A DNA stretch of 45,997 nt. It comes from Phycisphaerae bacterium. GTDB lineage: Bacteria; Planctomycetota; Phycisphaerae; Sedimentisphaerales; Anaerobacaceae. The notes under the pieces are model-generated. The model searched no databases, was not told the DNA's origin, and worked only from the letters and a program-made list of their open reading frames with translations. Positions within the stretch are counted from its first letter, which is position 1, and each line of letters starts with the position of its first letter. Location: assembly GCA_030604525.1 (NCBI GenBank), contig JAUVVQ010000015.1, positions 1 to 45,997 on the forward strand. The letters are read 5' to 3'. Positions 1-8,527 of the stretch are shown here, in pieces. The translations under genes were made by a program, and so were the position numbers.

Positions 1-2
1 TA

Positions 3-248
3 AACAAATTAGGAGCGTTAGCATATCCAATGCGGTTTCGCGCTCTTAATAGTGCCAACGGACAGTATGTCTCTAGCAACTGGGATAGTAGATTGTTAAG
101 GGGTTTGAAATTGTCTCTTATGTTTTACTATACAAAGGGGATGATAAGTAAGAAACGCGAAGCCTTCAAAAATATCTATGGAAATAATGCCAAAAAGTTC
201 AAACGCAAATTATATGAGATATACGAAAATGACAAACTCAGAAAGTAA
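3..248 (+). CDS. C-terminal end of a probable radical SAM protein (5' end outside window)
   Basis: The frame is open from the left window edge, so the first Met at 30 is probably internal and only the last 81 residues are seen. The tail contains YPMRFRALNS, then VSSNWDSRLLRG and KGMISKKREAFKNIYG. This resembles the conserved C-terminal extension of a group of radical SAM proteins (a YPMRY-type motif, then a W-T/D-x-x-L-L stretch, then a region ending in an 'FxxxxGxxxxEF'-like motif). The catalytic CxxxCxxC part would lie upstream of the window, so the assignment rests on the tail alone. The end is Lys-rich and stops cleanly with TAA. Confidence 0.5.
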   Translation, partial: NKLGALAYPMRFRALNSANGQYVSSNWDSRLLRGLKLSLMFYYTKGMISKKREAFKNIYGNNAKKFKRKLYEIYENDKLRK

Positions 249-685
249 TGAGGGGAGCAGCAAGACCCTCACCCGGAGGACCCAGCTTCGCATATTTGCC
301 TTCGCATATCCGCCTTCGTATAAAGCTACGGCGTGACAGGAGCTACGCCGCGGCAGGCGGGGGTAAATATACTTGAGATTGCCGCCCTTCCCGTTCGACT
401 CGTTAAACTCGCTCAGGGTAAACTCCCAAGCTCAGGGTAAACTATCCTCTCAATGACTGGTGGGATGATAAAGAGTCGCCGGGACGGCGATTGCTAAAGA
501 AAAACCTCCGAACGGTCCTCCTTCGGTTCGCTCCGCCCCGGCGGACTTGCAGCTTCGGCGAATCTTACTCCCTTGTGCTTTGCTTCTGTTGCTTGTTTTT
601 TGGTGGTTCAAAATCGTTGACAGGGGTTCGTGTAAAGGTTAAGTTATTGGCTGATTTCAGGTTTTTATTAAGGGAAAAGTTTTTT
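249..685. other. Non-coding repeat-rich spacer upstream of pheT
   Basis: No convincing gene lies here. The pheT frame runs open back to 491, but that stretch is low-quality, Arg/Ser/Phe-rich sequence without a ribosome site. It holds several short symmetric elements: an inverted repeat CGGCGT/ACGCCG (329-334 with 345-350), TCGCCG/CGGCGA (476-481 with 485-490) with a 3-nt loop, and a 14-bp direct repeat GCTCAGGGTAAACT (411-424 and 430-443). The sequence is much more GC-rich and C-rich than the adjacent genes. This is typical of dispersed intergenic repeats; similar GC-rich patches occur at 38470-38560 and 43760-43990. Confidence 0.5.
286..326. repeat. Tandem repeat, 14-bp period, three units
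   Basis: The units start at 286, 300 and 314 with the shared core CTTCGCATAT (third copy CTTCGTATA), so the period is exactly 14 bp. The copies diverge in their last four bases. It sits in the non-coding spacer before pheT and does not overlap a gene. Confidence 0.65.
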
Positions 686-2704
686 ATGAAGATTTTATTG
701 AGCTGGCTGAATGATTATATAAAGACGGGTCTCGGGGCTGAGGAGACGGCGGAGGTATTGAGCGATTTAGGATTTCCGTGCGAGGGGATAGAGGGGAGCG
801 GGAAGGAAGCGGTAATAGATGTAGAGATAACGAGCAATCGTGGAGATTGCCTTGGTTATATAGGAATAGCACGGGAATTGTCAGCGGTTACCGGTAAAGA
901 AGTGGAGATAGCTGATGTTGTGCTGGAGGAGGCCGGCAAAGAAGTAGATGCATTGGCGAGTGTAGAGATATTAGAGCCGGGCCTGTGCGGACGTTATACG
1001 GCTCGTGTTATCGATGGAGTTAAAGTCGGGGCTTCGCCCGTCTGGTTAGTGAAGCGGCTCGAGGCGGTTGGGATGCGAAGCGTGAATAATGTAGTAGATG
1101 CGACTAATTATGCGATGTATGAGACGGGTCAGCCGCCACACGCATTCGATTATGATAAGTTGAATGACGGGACAATAATCGTAAGAAAAGCTAAGCCGGG
1201 AGAGCGGATAGTAAGTATCGATGGTTCTAAGTTAGAGCTGGACTCGGATATGTTGATAATAGCTGATTCGAAAGTTCCTGTAGCGATAGCTGGTGTTATG
1301 GGTGGGCTGGATACGGAAGTGAGTGATGGGACGGAGCGAGTTCTTCTGGAGGATGCGTATTTTGACCCGGTATGCGTTCGAGAGACGTCTCGGAAACTGA
1401 CACTTGCATCTGAGGCGGCGTTCAGGTTCGAGCGGATTGTGGATATCGAGAAGATAGAATGGGCATCGAGGCGGACAGCTCAATTAATTATTCAATTGGC
1501 GGGTGGTAAATCGGCTGCCGGTGTGGTTGATGTATATCCTGAGAAGTGGGAGCAGAGAGGAGTGTCGCTTCGGCTTTCGAGATTGAAGAAGGTTCTTGGA
1601 ATTGAAGTTCCTCGCGAGGAGGTAGTTAAGATACTGGCTGGCTTGAGTTTTGAGCCGAGGCTCGACGGCGATAAGGTGGTTTGTTCAGCTCCATCCTGGC
1701 GGGGTGATGTGTGTCGTGAAGCGGATTTGATAGAAGAAGTGTCCCGGGTGTATGGATATAAGCAGATTCCGACTGAAGAGCGGATTGAGATAGAGGTGGC
1801 GTCGGTAGATGAGCGTGGGAAGATGACAGATAGAATCGGGAGTTATCTTAACGGCTGCGGTTTTTATGAGAGCATAAATGTCAGCTTTGTTGATGAGAGG
1901 ATGGCGGATTTGTTTACGGCTTGCGGTTCCGGGGGTCATTTGGCGGTAAAGGATTCTTCTGTGAAGGGGATGAATTTGCTTCGGCAGAATCTTCTCGGCT
2001 CTTTGTTCGGAGTAGTTAAGACGAACTTGAATGCGGGTAACCGTTCTTGCAGGTTATTCGAGATTTCCAAGACGTTTGAACCTGCGGAAGGTAGTGATGA
2101 AGATTTGCCACAAGAGCGGACTAAGATAGGATTGGTTAGCGACGGCAGTTTTAGAGAATTGCAGGGAGTGATTGAAGGTTTGGTGAAGGATATAAATCAT
2201 AGTGCGGATGTATTTTTTAGGCCGACAGAATTAGTTTGGTCTGCGGTTGGAGCGAAGATAGAAGTCAACGGAGATTCAATAGGAGCAGCGGGGATAGTTA
2301 ACCAGTTTGTTAAGGATGAATTTGATTTTAAAGATGTTGAACCGGTTGGTGCGGAGCTTTCTTTCGATGGACTTTTTGGTTTGAGAGAGGGTGTTTTTGA
2401 AGTGAAGGCACTTCCGCGATTTCCTGCGATAGACCGTGACCTTTCGCTTATATTAGAAGAGGAGATTCGCTGGGAAGAAATAGTAGATATAATAAAAGGC
2501 AAAGCGCCGGAAGAATTGGAGGAGATAAAGTTCATTGAGATTTACAGAGGCGAGAATATTCCGTCCGGCAGCAAAAGTGTTCATTTATCTTTGCGTTTCA
2601 GGGGGAAGTCGGGAACATTGAAACACGAGAGAGTTGATAGTTTCGAGGCAGAGATAGTAAAGTCGCTTAGGGATTCGATTGGTGCGGAACTTAGAACAGT
2701 GTGA
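686..2704 (+). CDS. pheT: Phenylalanyl-tRNA synthetase beta subunit, short form
   Basis: Beta chain of the (alpha-beta)2 enzyme that charges tRNA-Phe. The start at ATG 686 (MKILLSWLNDYI) matches the family N-terminus. The open frame upstream of it does not resemble PheT, and a weak AAGGGAA site precedes this ATG. The 672-residue product contains the B3/B4 editing region (e.g. SNRGDCLGYIGIAREL, VVDATNYAM, AIAGVMGG), B5, the catalytic-like core, and a C-terminal anticodon-binding FDX-ACB domain beginning near LPRFPAIDRDLSL. The usual bacterial protein is about 800 residues because an EMAP-II-like tRNA-binding domain follows the first 40 residues. Here the sequence passes directly from VLSDLGFPCEGIEG to the editing region, so that domain is absent. 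pheS is not in the window. Confidence 0.95.
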   Translation: MKILLSWLNDYIKTGLGAEETAEVLSDLGFPCEGIEGSGKEAVIDVEITSNRGDCLGYIGIARELSAVTGKEVEIADVVLEEAGKEVDALASVEILEPGLCGRYTARVIDGVKVGASPVWLVKRLEAVGMRSVNNVVDATNYAMYETGQPPHAFDYDKLNDGTIIVRKAKPGERIVSIDGSKLELDSDMLIIADSKVPVAIAGVMGGLDTEVSDGTERVLLEDAYFDPVCVRETSRKLTLASEAAFRFERIVDIEKIEWASRRTAQLIIQLAGGKSAAGVVDVYPEKWEQRGVSLRLSRLKKVLGIEVPREEVVKILAGLSFEPRLDGDKVVCSAPSWRGDVCREADLIEEVSRVYGYKQIPTEERIEIEVASVDERGKMTDRIGSYLNGCGFYESINVSFVDERMADLFTACGSGGHLAVKDSSVKGMNLLRQNLLGSLFGVVKTNLNAGNRSCRLFEISKTFEPAEGSDEDLPQERTKIGLVSDGSFRELQGVIEGLVKDINHSADVFFRPTELVWSAVGAKIEVNGDSIGAAGIVNQFVKDEFDFKDVEPVGAELSFDGLFGLREGVFEVKALPRFPAIDRDLSLILEEEIRWEEIVDIIKGKAPEELEEIKFIEIYRGENIPSGSKSVHLSLRFRGKSGTLKHERVDSFEAEIVKSLRDSIGAELRTV

Positions 2705-2937
2705 TTCGAAGGGTTTTATTTTCAGGAATATTTTTTAAAATTTTGCATATTTTTTTAAGTGGATTTTTTTTATTTGCATATCAGCCGGGGGTTTCAGAAA
2801 TTTAGTTTTTCACTCCTTAAGTCATTAGAGTGGTTTTTATTGTTACAACAGTGGTTATTCGAAGAAAAAGGGGGCAATATTTTTTTGAAGTAAGAAATAA
2901 AAGATAATGATAAACTGCCTGATTTACTTTTATTTTA
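2705..2937. other. AT-rich intergenic region after pheT
   Basis: No gene seen. The stretch is very T-rich, with several T-runs, and no clear stem-loop terminator for pheT was found. It ends at the promoter of the structured RNA. Confidence 0.5.
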
Positions 2938-2966
2938 TTGATTTTTGTTGCAATATTTGTTATAAA
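2938..2966 (+). promoter_or_regulatory. Sigma70-type promoter of the structured RNA
   Basis: TTGATT (2938-2943), a 17-nt spacer, and TATAAA (2961-2966). Transcription would begin about 7 nt downstream, at about 2974. This is exactly where the 5' strand of the outer helix of the RNA begins. Confidence 0.65.
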
Positions 2967-2973
2967 GAATTAT

Positions 2974-3207
2974 AGCAGGTTAACCCCTGTAGTGTACGTT
3001 TGAAGAATGCAATTTGAAAAAACCGATACAAATTGTAGAGGGAAATCAGACCTTGCAGTATCGGGAAAGCCTATTTTGATAGGACTTTCGATCGCAAGCA
3101 ACGATTGCCCACCTGGATATAAAGGGTTTGTTCGAACGCATTTTACCGGCACAGATGGAGGTAAAACCTGCTGAATATTAAAGGCCTGTTTAAACAGGCC
3201 TTTTTTT
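2974..3207 (+). ncRNA. Structured non-coding RNA, class unknown, about 230 nt
   Basis: The transcript is bounded by a promoter at 2938-2966 and an intrinsic terminator at 3181-3209. The ends pair: AGCAGGTT (2974-2981) with AACCTGCT (3165-3172), continued by shorter pairings. An inner helix joins CGTTTGAA (2997-3004) to TTCGAACG (3131-3138) with one G-U pair. Inside are hairpin A, CAATTTG/CAAATTG (3010-3016/3029-3035), and a long hairpin B. Hairpin B consists of GGGAAATC/GATTGCCC (3040-3047/3103-3110, one mismatch), CTTGC/GCAAG (3052-3056/3094-3098), ATCG/CGAT, AAAG/CTTT, and CCTAT-TTTG-ATAGG (3070-3083). The loop of A (CCGATAC, 3023-3029) can also pair with GTATCGG (3058-3064), which is a possible pseudoknot or switch. 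It has no long reading frame and does not match the tmRNA, RNase P, SRP, TPP, cobalamin, FMN or SAM motifs I know. Its size and paired ends recall 6S RNA, which remains a guess. Confidence 0.7.
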
Positions 3208-3209
3208 TT
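3181..3209 (+). terminator. Intrinsic terminator of the structured RNA
   Basis: A perfect palindrome at 3181-3202 (arms around GGCCTGTTT/AAACAGGCC) runs straight into nine T residues (3201-3209). The T-run is on the + strand only, so it ends the RNA before the phosphorylase gene 190 bp downstream. Confidence 0.85.
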
Positions 3210-3393
3210 GTGTGTGGGGTGGTTTTTATATCAGCGGCTAATAGGATTACGCTTTGTGATATCGGACTTTCGGATTTTGAGCAACTTTATATGCGTTCAC
3301 TTTTGGATTTAAGGCGTAGTATATATTTGTCGATTAAATAGTGTTTCTATTATTGGCACAACGTAAACAGTTTTTAATATTGAGGGTGTATTT

Positions 3394-6024
3394 ATGGCTA
3401 AGATACATGATTTTATGGTGCTGCCTCGTTTGCCTGAGAATTTGAAGGAGCTGGATTTTATAGCGAGGAACATGTTTTGGTCCTGGAATACTGAATACGT
3501 GCGTCTTTTCAAGCGTATCGAGAGTAAGTTATGGTCATCCTGCGGTCATAATCCGATTAAGCTTCTGAGTTCAGTGTCTCAAAGGCGTCTCGAGGAGCTT
3601 TCTGAGAATCAGGGATTTTTGTGTGAATATCGACGTTTGGTTGAGAATCTTCGTTCATATCTTTCATCTCCGACGTGGTTCGAGAAGGAATATTTTAAGT
3701 CTGATAAAGCGTTAATAGCATACTTTAGTGCGGAATTTGGGATTCATGAAAGTCTTCCATTGTATGCCGGCGGGTTGGGTATCCTTTCGGGTGACCATCT
3801 GAAGAGTGCGTCGGACCTTGGGATACCTTTAGTTGGCATTGGTCTTCTTTATCAGAAGGGATATTTTCGCCAGTATTTGAATATAGACGGGTGGCAGCAG
3901 GAGGTATATGTAGAGAATGATTTTTATCAGATGCCGATAGAACTTGTTTATGATGGAGAAGGTCAGCCGTTAACGATAAGTGTTGAATTTCCTGGAAGGG
4001 ATGTATATGCACAGATATGGCGTATAAATGTTGGGAGAATCAAACTCTATCTTCTTGATACGAATGTTGCAGCCAACGCTTCTGAAGATAAGATGATAAC
4101 CTCCAGTCTTTATGGAGGCGATAGGGGTTTGCGTATTCGCCAGGAGATAATGATAGGTATAGGAGGGATGCGAGCGTTGAGGGCATTGGGTATAAATCCG
4201 ACGGTCTGTCATATGAACGAGGGTCATGCCGCCTTTATGGGTCTTGAACGGATACGTCAGTTATGCGAGGAGACGGGGCTTGATTTCGAGGAAGCGTTTG
4301 AAGTCACTCGTTCCGGAAATGTTTTCACGATTCATACTCCTGTCAAGGCCGGTCTTGATGAGTTTCCTGTATCGATGATGGATAAATATTTTGGTGATTA
4401 TATTGGTAAGTTAGGTTTGGAGCGGGAACGTTTTTTGTCTCTTGGCAGGATAGGAGCGAACGACAGCGAAGAACTGTTTAAGATGCCTATTCTGGCATTG
4501 AAGTTAAGCTCTTATAGAAACGGGGTGAGCAAACTTCATGGTGAAGTATCTCGTAAGATGTGGTCAGGTCTTTGGCCTGGGGTTCCGGAGGATGAGATTC
4601 CGATTCAGTCTGTTACTAATGGTGTTCATTTGAAGACGTGGCTTTCTGAAGAGATGAACTCTTTGTTCGAGAGTTATCTTGGAGCTAACTGGTCGGAGCA
4701 GATGGATAACAAGAGATTTGAGGAAAGCATTGAACAGATTCCTGATGCGGAGTTGTGGAGGACACATCAGCGCAGCAAGGAACGTTTGGTTGTATTTTGT
4801 CGCAATTGTCTGAAGCGTCAACTTCAACGTCGCGGCAGCTACCATACGGAATTGAACTGGGCGGAGGAGGTACTTGACCCGGAGTCGCTGACGATAGGAT
4901 TTGCAAGGCGTTTTGCGACGTATAAAAGGGGCAACCTTTTGTTTAAAGATCCTAAGCGGCTGGTTAAGCTTCTTAAAGACAGTGAGCGTCCGATTCAACT
5001 TATTTTCAGTGGTAAGGCACATCCTCAGGATACGGAGGGTAAGGAGATTATACGCCAGATTATACATTTTGCATCTAATTTTGATGTAAGACGCCGTTTG
5101 GTATTTTTGGAAGATTACGACAGTAATACAGCAAGAGTATTGGTTCGTGGAGTTGATGTCTGGCTTAACACTCCCCGTCGTCCAATGGAAGCGAGCGGGA
5201 CAAGCGGTATGAAGGCAGGTATAAATGGTTCATTGAATATGAGCACTCTGGATGGCTGGTGGTGTGAGGGTTATTCGCCGGAGAGAGGTTGGGCTATCGG
5301 AGCAGGTCAAGAGAGTTATAAGGACCCTGCTTATCAGGATATTGTAGAGTCACAGGCGATTTACAACGTTTTGGAAAATGAGGTAGTGCCGTTATTTTAT
5401 AAGCGTTCAGCGGATAACCTTCCTCGTGCGTGGATATACAGGATGAAACAATCCATCAAGGGTATAGCATCTGGATTTAGTACTCACCGGATGTTATCAG
5501 AATATACGGGCAAGTTTTACAATGCAGCTATATCAAGATGGAACAGTTTATCTAATGATAACATGTCCGGCGCCAAGGAGCTTGCTGCCTGGAGACGAGG
5601 TATGGAAGAGAGCTGGGGAGATATTGTTATAAAAGACGTAGATATACAAGTCAGAGACGGCGCAGGAATTGTCAAATTAGAGAGTAAGCGGCCACGTCTT
5701 CAAGTGGGCTTGAGACTGGATGTGAAGGCCTTGATTAAACTTGGCAGGATTAATCCTGAGGATGTCTCTGTGGAGATTTATTATGGCGCTGTTGATGTGT
5801 GGGGCAATATCAAGGATGGTTCGATAGTTAAGATGGATGTTGATAAAACAAGTGGTTCCAAAGGAGAATATTTGTTCATTGGTTCCCTTGCCTGCAAGGA
5901 CTCAGGTCGGCAGGGTTTTTCTGTGCGGATTTTGCCTCATCATCCGGATATGGTGGACCCTTATAGGTCTGGTATGATTATTTGGGAAGGGATGAACTCT
6001 TCTCGGGTTTTGAGTACTGCTTAG
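3394..6024 (+). CDS. glgP: Alpha-glucan (glycogen) phosphorylase, GT35 family
   Basis: Releases glucose-1-phosphate from glycogen-type alpha-1,4-glucan in the cytoplasm using pyridoxal phosphate. The 876-residue product begins with the helical N-terminal domain seen in the shorter 'alpha-glucan family' phosphorylases (MAKIHDFMVLPRLPENLKEL). It then has the GT35 core, including YAGGLGILSGDHLKSASDLG near residue 125 and HMNEGHAAF near 270. The PLP-binding motif EASGTSGMKAG places the Schiff-base lysine at K607, followed by NGSLNMSTLDGWWCEGY. GAGGG lies 6-10 nt before ATG 3394. The gene stands alone, 190 bp after the terminator of the structured RNA, and converges on ptsN. No other glycogen genes are in the window. 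Confidence 0.95.
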   Translation: MAKIHDFMVLPRLPENLKELDFIARNMFWSWNTEYVRLFKRIESKLWSSCGHNPIKLLSSVSQRRLEELSENQGFLCEYRRLVENLRSYLSSPTWFEKEYFKSDKALIAYFSAEFGIHESLPLYAGGLGILSGDHLKSASDLGIPLVGIGLLYQKGYFRQYLNIDGWQQEVYVENDFYQMPIELVYDGEGQPLTISVEFPGRDVYAQIWRINVGRIKLYLLDTNVAANASEDKMITSSLYGGDRGLRIRQEIMIGIGGMRALRALGINPTVCHMNEGHAAFMGLERIRQLCEETGLDFEEAFEVTRSGNVFTIHTPVKAGLDEFPVSMMDKYFGDYIGKLGLERERFLSLGRIGANDSEELFKMPILALKLSSYRNGVSKLHGEVSRKMWSGLWPGVPEDEIPIQSVTNGVHLKTWLSEEMNSLFESYLGANWSEQMDNKRFEESIEQIPDAELWRTHQRSKERLVVFCRNCLKRQLQRRGSYHTELNWAEEVLDPESLTIGFARRFATYKRGNLLFKDPKRLVKLLKDSERPIQLIFSGKAHPQDTEGKEIIRQIIHFASNFDVRRRLVFLEDYDSNTARVLVRGVDVWLNTPRRPMEASGTSGMKAGINGSLNMSTLDGWWCEGYSPERGWAIGAGQESYKDPAYQDIVESQAIYNVLENEVVPLFYKRSADNLPRAWIYRMKQSIKGIASGFSTHRMLSEYTGKFYNAAISRWNSLSNDNMSGAKELAAWRRGMEESWGDIVIKDVDIQVRDGAGIVKLESKRPRLQVGLRLDVKALIKLGRINPEDVSVEIYYGAVDVWGNIKDGSIVKMDVDKTSGSKGEYLFIGSLACKDSGRQGFSVRILPHHPDMVDPYRSGMIIWEGMNSSRVLSTA

Positions 6025-6090
6025 CTTGTGCTTTAGTTAAAGATTTTTTTGTCTTAGGTTGTGTTTTTTTCAGTCGGACTCTGAGTGATT

Positions 6091-6549
6091 TTAGTCATTT
6101 TCTTTTTTTCTGAGCATTTCGTAAGCATCTTCAGCGGACTTGGCATTTTCGAGTTTTTCTTTGAAGTCATTATCGAGCATAAGCTGGCTGATTTTTGCCA
6201 AGGCCTGGATATGCGGTCCTGTCTGGTTGTCCGGAGAGACTAATAAAATAATAATCTTGACCGGTTTTCCATCAACGCTTTGGAAGTCAATAGTATCTTT
6301 TGCCAGTCCTATAGCCATTGCGAGTTCTTTAACGGCATCACATTTTCCGTGTGGTATTGCGATACCGGAGCCGATTCCCGTGCTTCTTGTTTTCTCCCTT
6401 TTCAGCACAGCATCCATAGCGGTGTCTTTATTGAGTAATAGCCCGTTTTCATCAAGGAGGTTGACGAGCTCCGCTATTGCGTTTTCTTTGTTTTTACTTT
6501 CCAGAGGCACTTTGAGGCATTCTGGCTGCAAAATTTGCGTTAAAATCAT
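6091..6549 (-). CDS. ptsN: PTS EIIA domain protein (PtsN / fructose-type)
   Basis: A single-domain EIIA of 152 residues with the phosphorylatable histidine in GIAIPHGK (H67), the TGIGSGIAIPH signature just before it, and the ILLVSPDNQTGPHIQALA segment typical of the nitrogen-PTS/fructose EIIA fold. Such stand-alone proteins usually regulate metabolism or transport according to their phosphorylation by the PTS rather than carrying sugar. No EI, HPr or EIIBC partner lies in the window, so its role here is open. It has AAGG 8 nt before the ATG and a promoter at 6597-6624, and is divergent from cimA. Confidence 0.88.
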   Translation of the reverse strand: MILTQILQPECLKVPLESKNKENAIAELVNLLDENGLLLNKDTAMDAVLKREKTRSTGIGSGIAIPHGKCDAVKELAMAIGLAKDTIDFQSVDGKPVKIIILLVSPDNQTGPHIQALAKISQLMLDNDFKEKLENAKSAEDAYEMLRKKEND

Positions 6550-6596
6550 GATTCAATACCTTAATGAGATTTCTATATAAAATGGTAAAACTCCCA

Positions 6597-6624
6597 ATTA
6601 TATTTAAAAGGATTGTTTCTGCAA
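6597..6624 (-). promoter_or_regulatory. Promoter for ptsN
   Basis: Read on the - strand: TTGCAG (6624-6619), a 16-nt spacer, then a perfect TATAAT (6602-6597). The -35 box is weak (3 of 6). It would give a leader of about 40 nt before the ptsN ATG at 6549. Confidence 0.5.
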
Positions 6625-6826
6625 CAGTTTTTGTGAAAAATCATATAAACTTTTGCAGCCGATGCAAGATAAGTTCGGTTACAGCAGCAAGGGAAGGATT
6701 TTCAGGAATTGTGGAAAAGTTTTTGTTTGTAACTTTATGTTAGATTCAGCGGAGAGATTTGATTTTTTTGGGCTTTTTGAAACTCAGGTTGTTTTAAGGC
6801 GTAATTTTAATCCAGGTAGATTATGC

Positions 6827-6855
6827 TTTACATTGAGATATAACAGGCGTAGAAT
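6827..6855 (+). promoter_or_regulatory. Promoter for cimA
   Basis: TTTACA (6827-6832), a 17-nt spacer and TAGAAT (6850-6855): each box matches 5 of 6 consensus bases. The predicted transcript starts near 6862, about 50 nt before the cimA start. The rest of the 361-bp gap between ptsN and cimA (6550-6910) holds no gene I can support. Confidence 0.65.
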
Positions 6856-6910
6856 AATTTTTCCTTTTAGTCATTTTAATCATTAATCATTGGTGTTTGG
6901 GTAGTTAACG

Positions 6911-8470
6911 GTGAAGAAGATAAAGATATATGATACGACTTTGCGTGACGGCATGCAGGCTGAGGGTGTAAGTTTTTCTCTGGAAGATAAGCTTGCCATA
7001 GCCAAATGTCTTGATGAGCTTGGTTTTGATTATATTGAAGGCGGTTATGCGGCATCCAATCCTAAAGAGATGGAGTTTTTTCAAGAGGTTAGGAAGCTTG
7101 GTTTGAAAAATGCCCGTCTTGCGGCTTTTGGCAACACCCGCCGTGCAGATAGTAAGGTTTCCGAGGATGTTTCCTTAAACTCTATTCTTAGATGTAAGAC
7201 ATCTGTTGCGACTTTGGTTGGCAAGAGCTGGGAATTGCATGTCAGGGATGTTTTGGGTTGCTCTCTGGATGAGAATCTAAAGATTTGTTCCGAGTCAGTA
7301 TCGTATTTAAAGAGCAAAGGTATTGAGACGATTTTCGATGCGGAACATTTTTACGATGGCTATAAAGCGAATCCGGAATATGCGATGCAGGTTTTGTCAG
7401 CGGCAGCCGGAGCCGGAGCTGATGTTTTAGTTCTTTGTGATACTAATGGAGGTAGTCTTCCTGAAGAAGTGGAGGAGATAAGCGGTGTTGTGTGTAAAGA
7501 GTTTCCATCGATAGAGATTGGTATTCATACTCATAATGACAGTGACTGTGCGACGGCTAACTGTCTTGCCGGCATTCGTGCAGGAGTGCGTCATATTCAG
7601 GGCACAATAAACGGACTTGGAGAACGTTGCGGGAATGCGAATTTGTGCACTGTAATACCTAACATTGCGTATAAGATGGGATTTGAAGTATTAACACCAG
7701 AGAAGATTCGTACCCTTACGAAGGTTTCTCATTTTATTTTTGAAATAGGTAACCTGGTGCCGGTTATGAATATGCCTTACGTTGGTGGAAGTGCTTTTGC
7801 TCATAAGGGCGGGCTTCATATTGATGCGCTGTGTAAAAATAAGCGAAGCTACGAGCATATTGAGCCCGAAAGCGTTGGTAATGAGAGTCGTTTTCTGATA
7901 TCGGAGCTGAGCGGCAAATCGAGTATTTTAGCGAGGTTGGAGAAGACAAAGATAGTCAAAGATAAGAAGCTGGCGGCGGAGATTTTGAGTCGTGTTCAGA
8001 AGCTTGAGAATGAGGGGTATCAATTCGAGGCGGCCAATGCAAGCTTTGATTTGTTGGTAAGGAAGATTATGGGCACGTATAAGCCATCCTTTGAGCTTTT
8101 GAAATATCAGGTTGCGGTTGAACAGCGTGGTGATTTAGAGATGGATACGGAGGCAAGTGTCAAATTAAAGGTAGGTGACCAAGTAGAACATCTTATAGGT
8201 GTAGGAGACGGTCCTGTAAATGCGCTTGATTCGGCGTTGAGGAGGTCTCTTGAGCATTTTTATCCAGCTATAAAAGAGATGCATCTGATAGATTACAAAG
8301 TTCGTGTAGTTAATGCCCATGAGGGAACTGCTGCAAAGGTGCGGGTGATTATCAAATCTCGTGATAAGCATTCGATATGGGGTACGGTTGGTGTGTCCGA
8401 GAATATCATTGAGGCGAGCTGGCAGGCACTTGTAGATAGCGTTGAATACAAGATACAGAAAGATATGTGA
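6911..8470 (+). CDS. cimA: (R)-citramalate synthase
   Basis: Condenses pyruvate and acetyl-CoA to citramalate, the first step of threonine-independent isoleucine synthesis. The 519-residue protein has the HMGL/isopropylmalate-synthase TIM barrel: YDTTLRDGMQAEGVSFS at the N-terminus, the metal-binding GIHTHNDSDCATANCLAG, and INGLGERCGNANL. A C-terminal LeuA-type regulatory domain (about residues 395-515, with GVGDGPVNALDSALR) follows. The TLRDGMQAEG form and overall length fit CimA better than LeuA. The start is GTG 6911, chosen because family similarity begins at KKIKIYDTTLRDG. No strong Shine-Dalgarno is visible. The C-terminal domain implies feedback control, probably by isoleucine (inferred). 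Confidence 0.9.
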   Translation: MKKIKIYDTTLRDGMQAEGVSFSLEDKLAIAKCLDELGFDYIEGGYAASNPKEMEFFQEVRKLGLKNARLAAFGNTRRADSKVSEDVSLNSILRCKTSVATLVGKSWELHVRDVLGCSLDENLKICSESVSYLKSKGIETIFDAEHFYDGYKANPEYAMQVLSAAAGAGADVLVLCDTNGGSLPEEVEEISGVVCKEFPSIEIGIHTHNDSDCATANCLAGIRAGVRHIQGTINGLGERCGNANLCTVIPNIAYKMGFEVLTPEKIRTLTKVSHFIFEIGNLVPVMNMPYVGGSAFAHKGGLHIDALCKNKRSYEHIEPESVGNESRFLISELSGKSSILARLEKTKIVKDKKLAAEILSRVQKLENEGYQFEAANASFDLLVRKIMGTYKPSFELLKYQVAVEQRGDLEMDTEASVKLKVGDQVEHLIGVGDGPVNALDSALRRSLEHFYPAIKEMHLIDYKVRVVNAHEGTAAKVRVIIKSRDKHSIWGTVGVSENIIEASWQALVDSVEYKIQKDM

Positions 8471-8527
8471 TAAATAGAATCTTTTTGAAAATTGTATAAC
8501 CTGATTGTTGTAGCTGAGGATTATTTT

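Noticed and set aside
249-480. CRISPR array
   Set aside because: The 14-bp period is too short, there are only three degenerate units, no spacers of regular length, and no cas genes in the window.
491-685. N-terminal extension of pheT by 65 codons
   Set aside because: The extension is Arg/Ser/Phe-rich, derives from the repeat spacer, has no ribosome site, and the family start MKILLSWL lies at 686.
2970-3152. Sixty-codon frame on the - strand across the structured RNA
   Set aside because: It falls entirely within the predicted RNA, has no ribosome site and no recognisable motif.
2974-3207. Known riboswitch for glgP
   Set aside because: None of the motif strings of the TPP, cobalamin, FMN, SAM, glycine or lysine classes were found, and a complete terminator plus 190 bp separates it from the gene.
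6653-6886. Small gene between ptsN and cimA
   Set aside because: The frame overlaps the cimA promoter, has no ribosome site, and its Phe/Arg-rich translation looks like AT-rich spacer.
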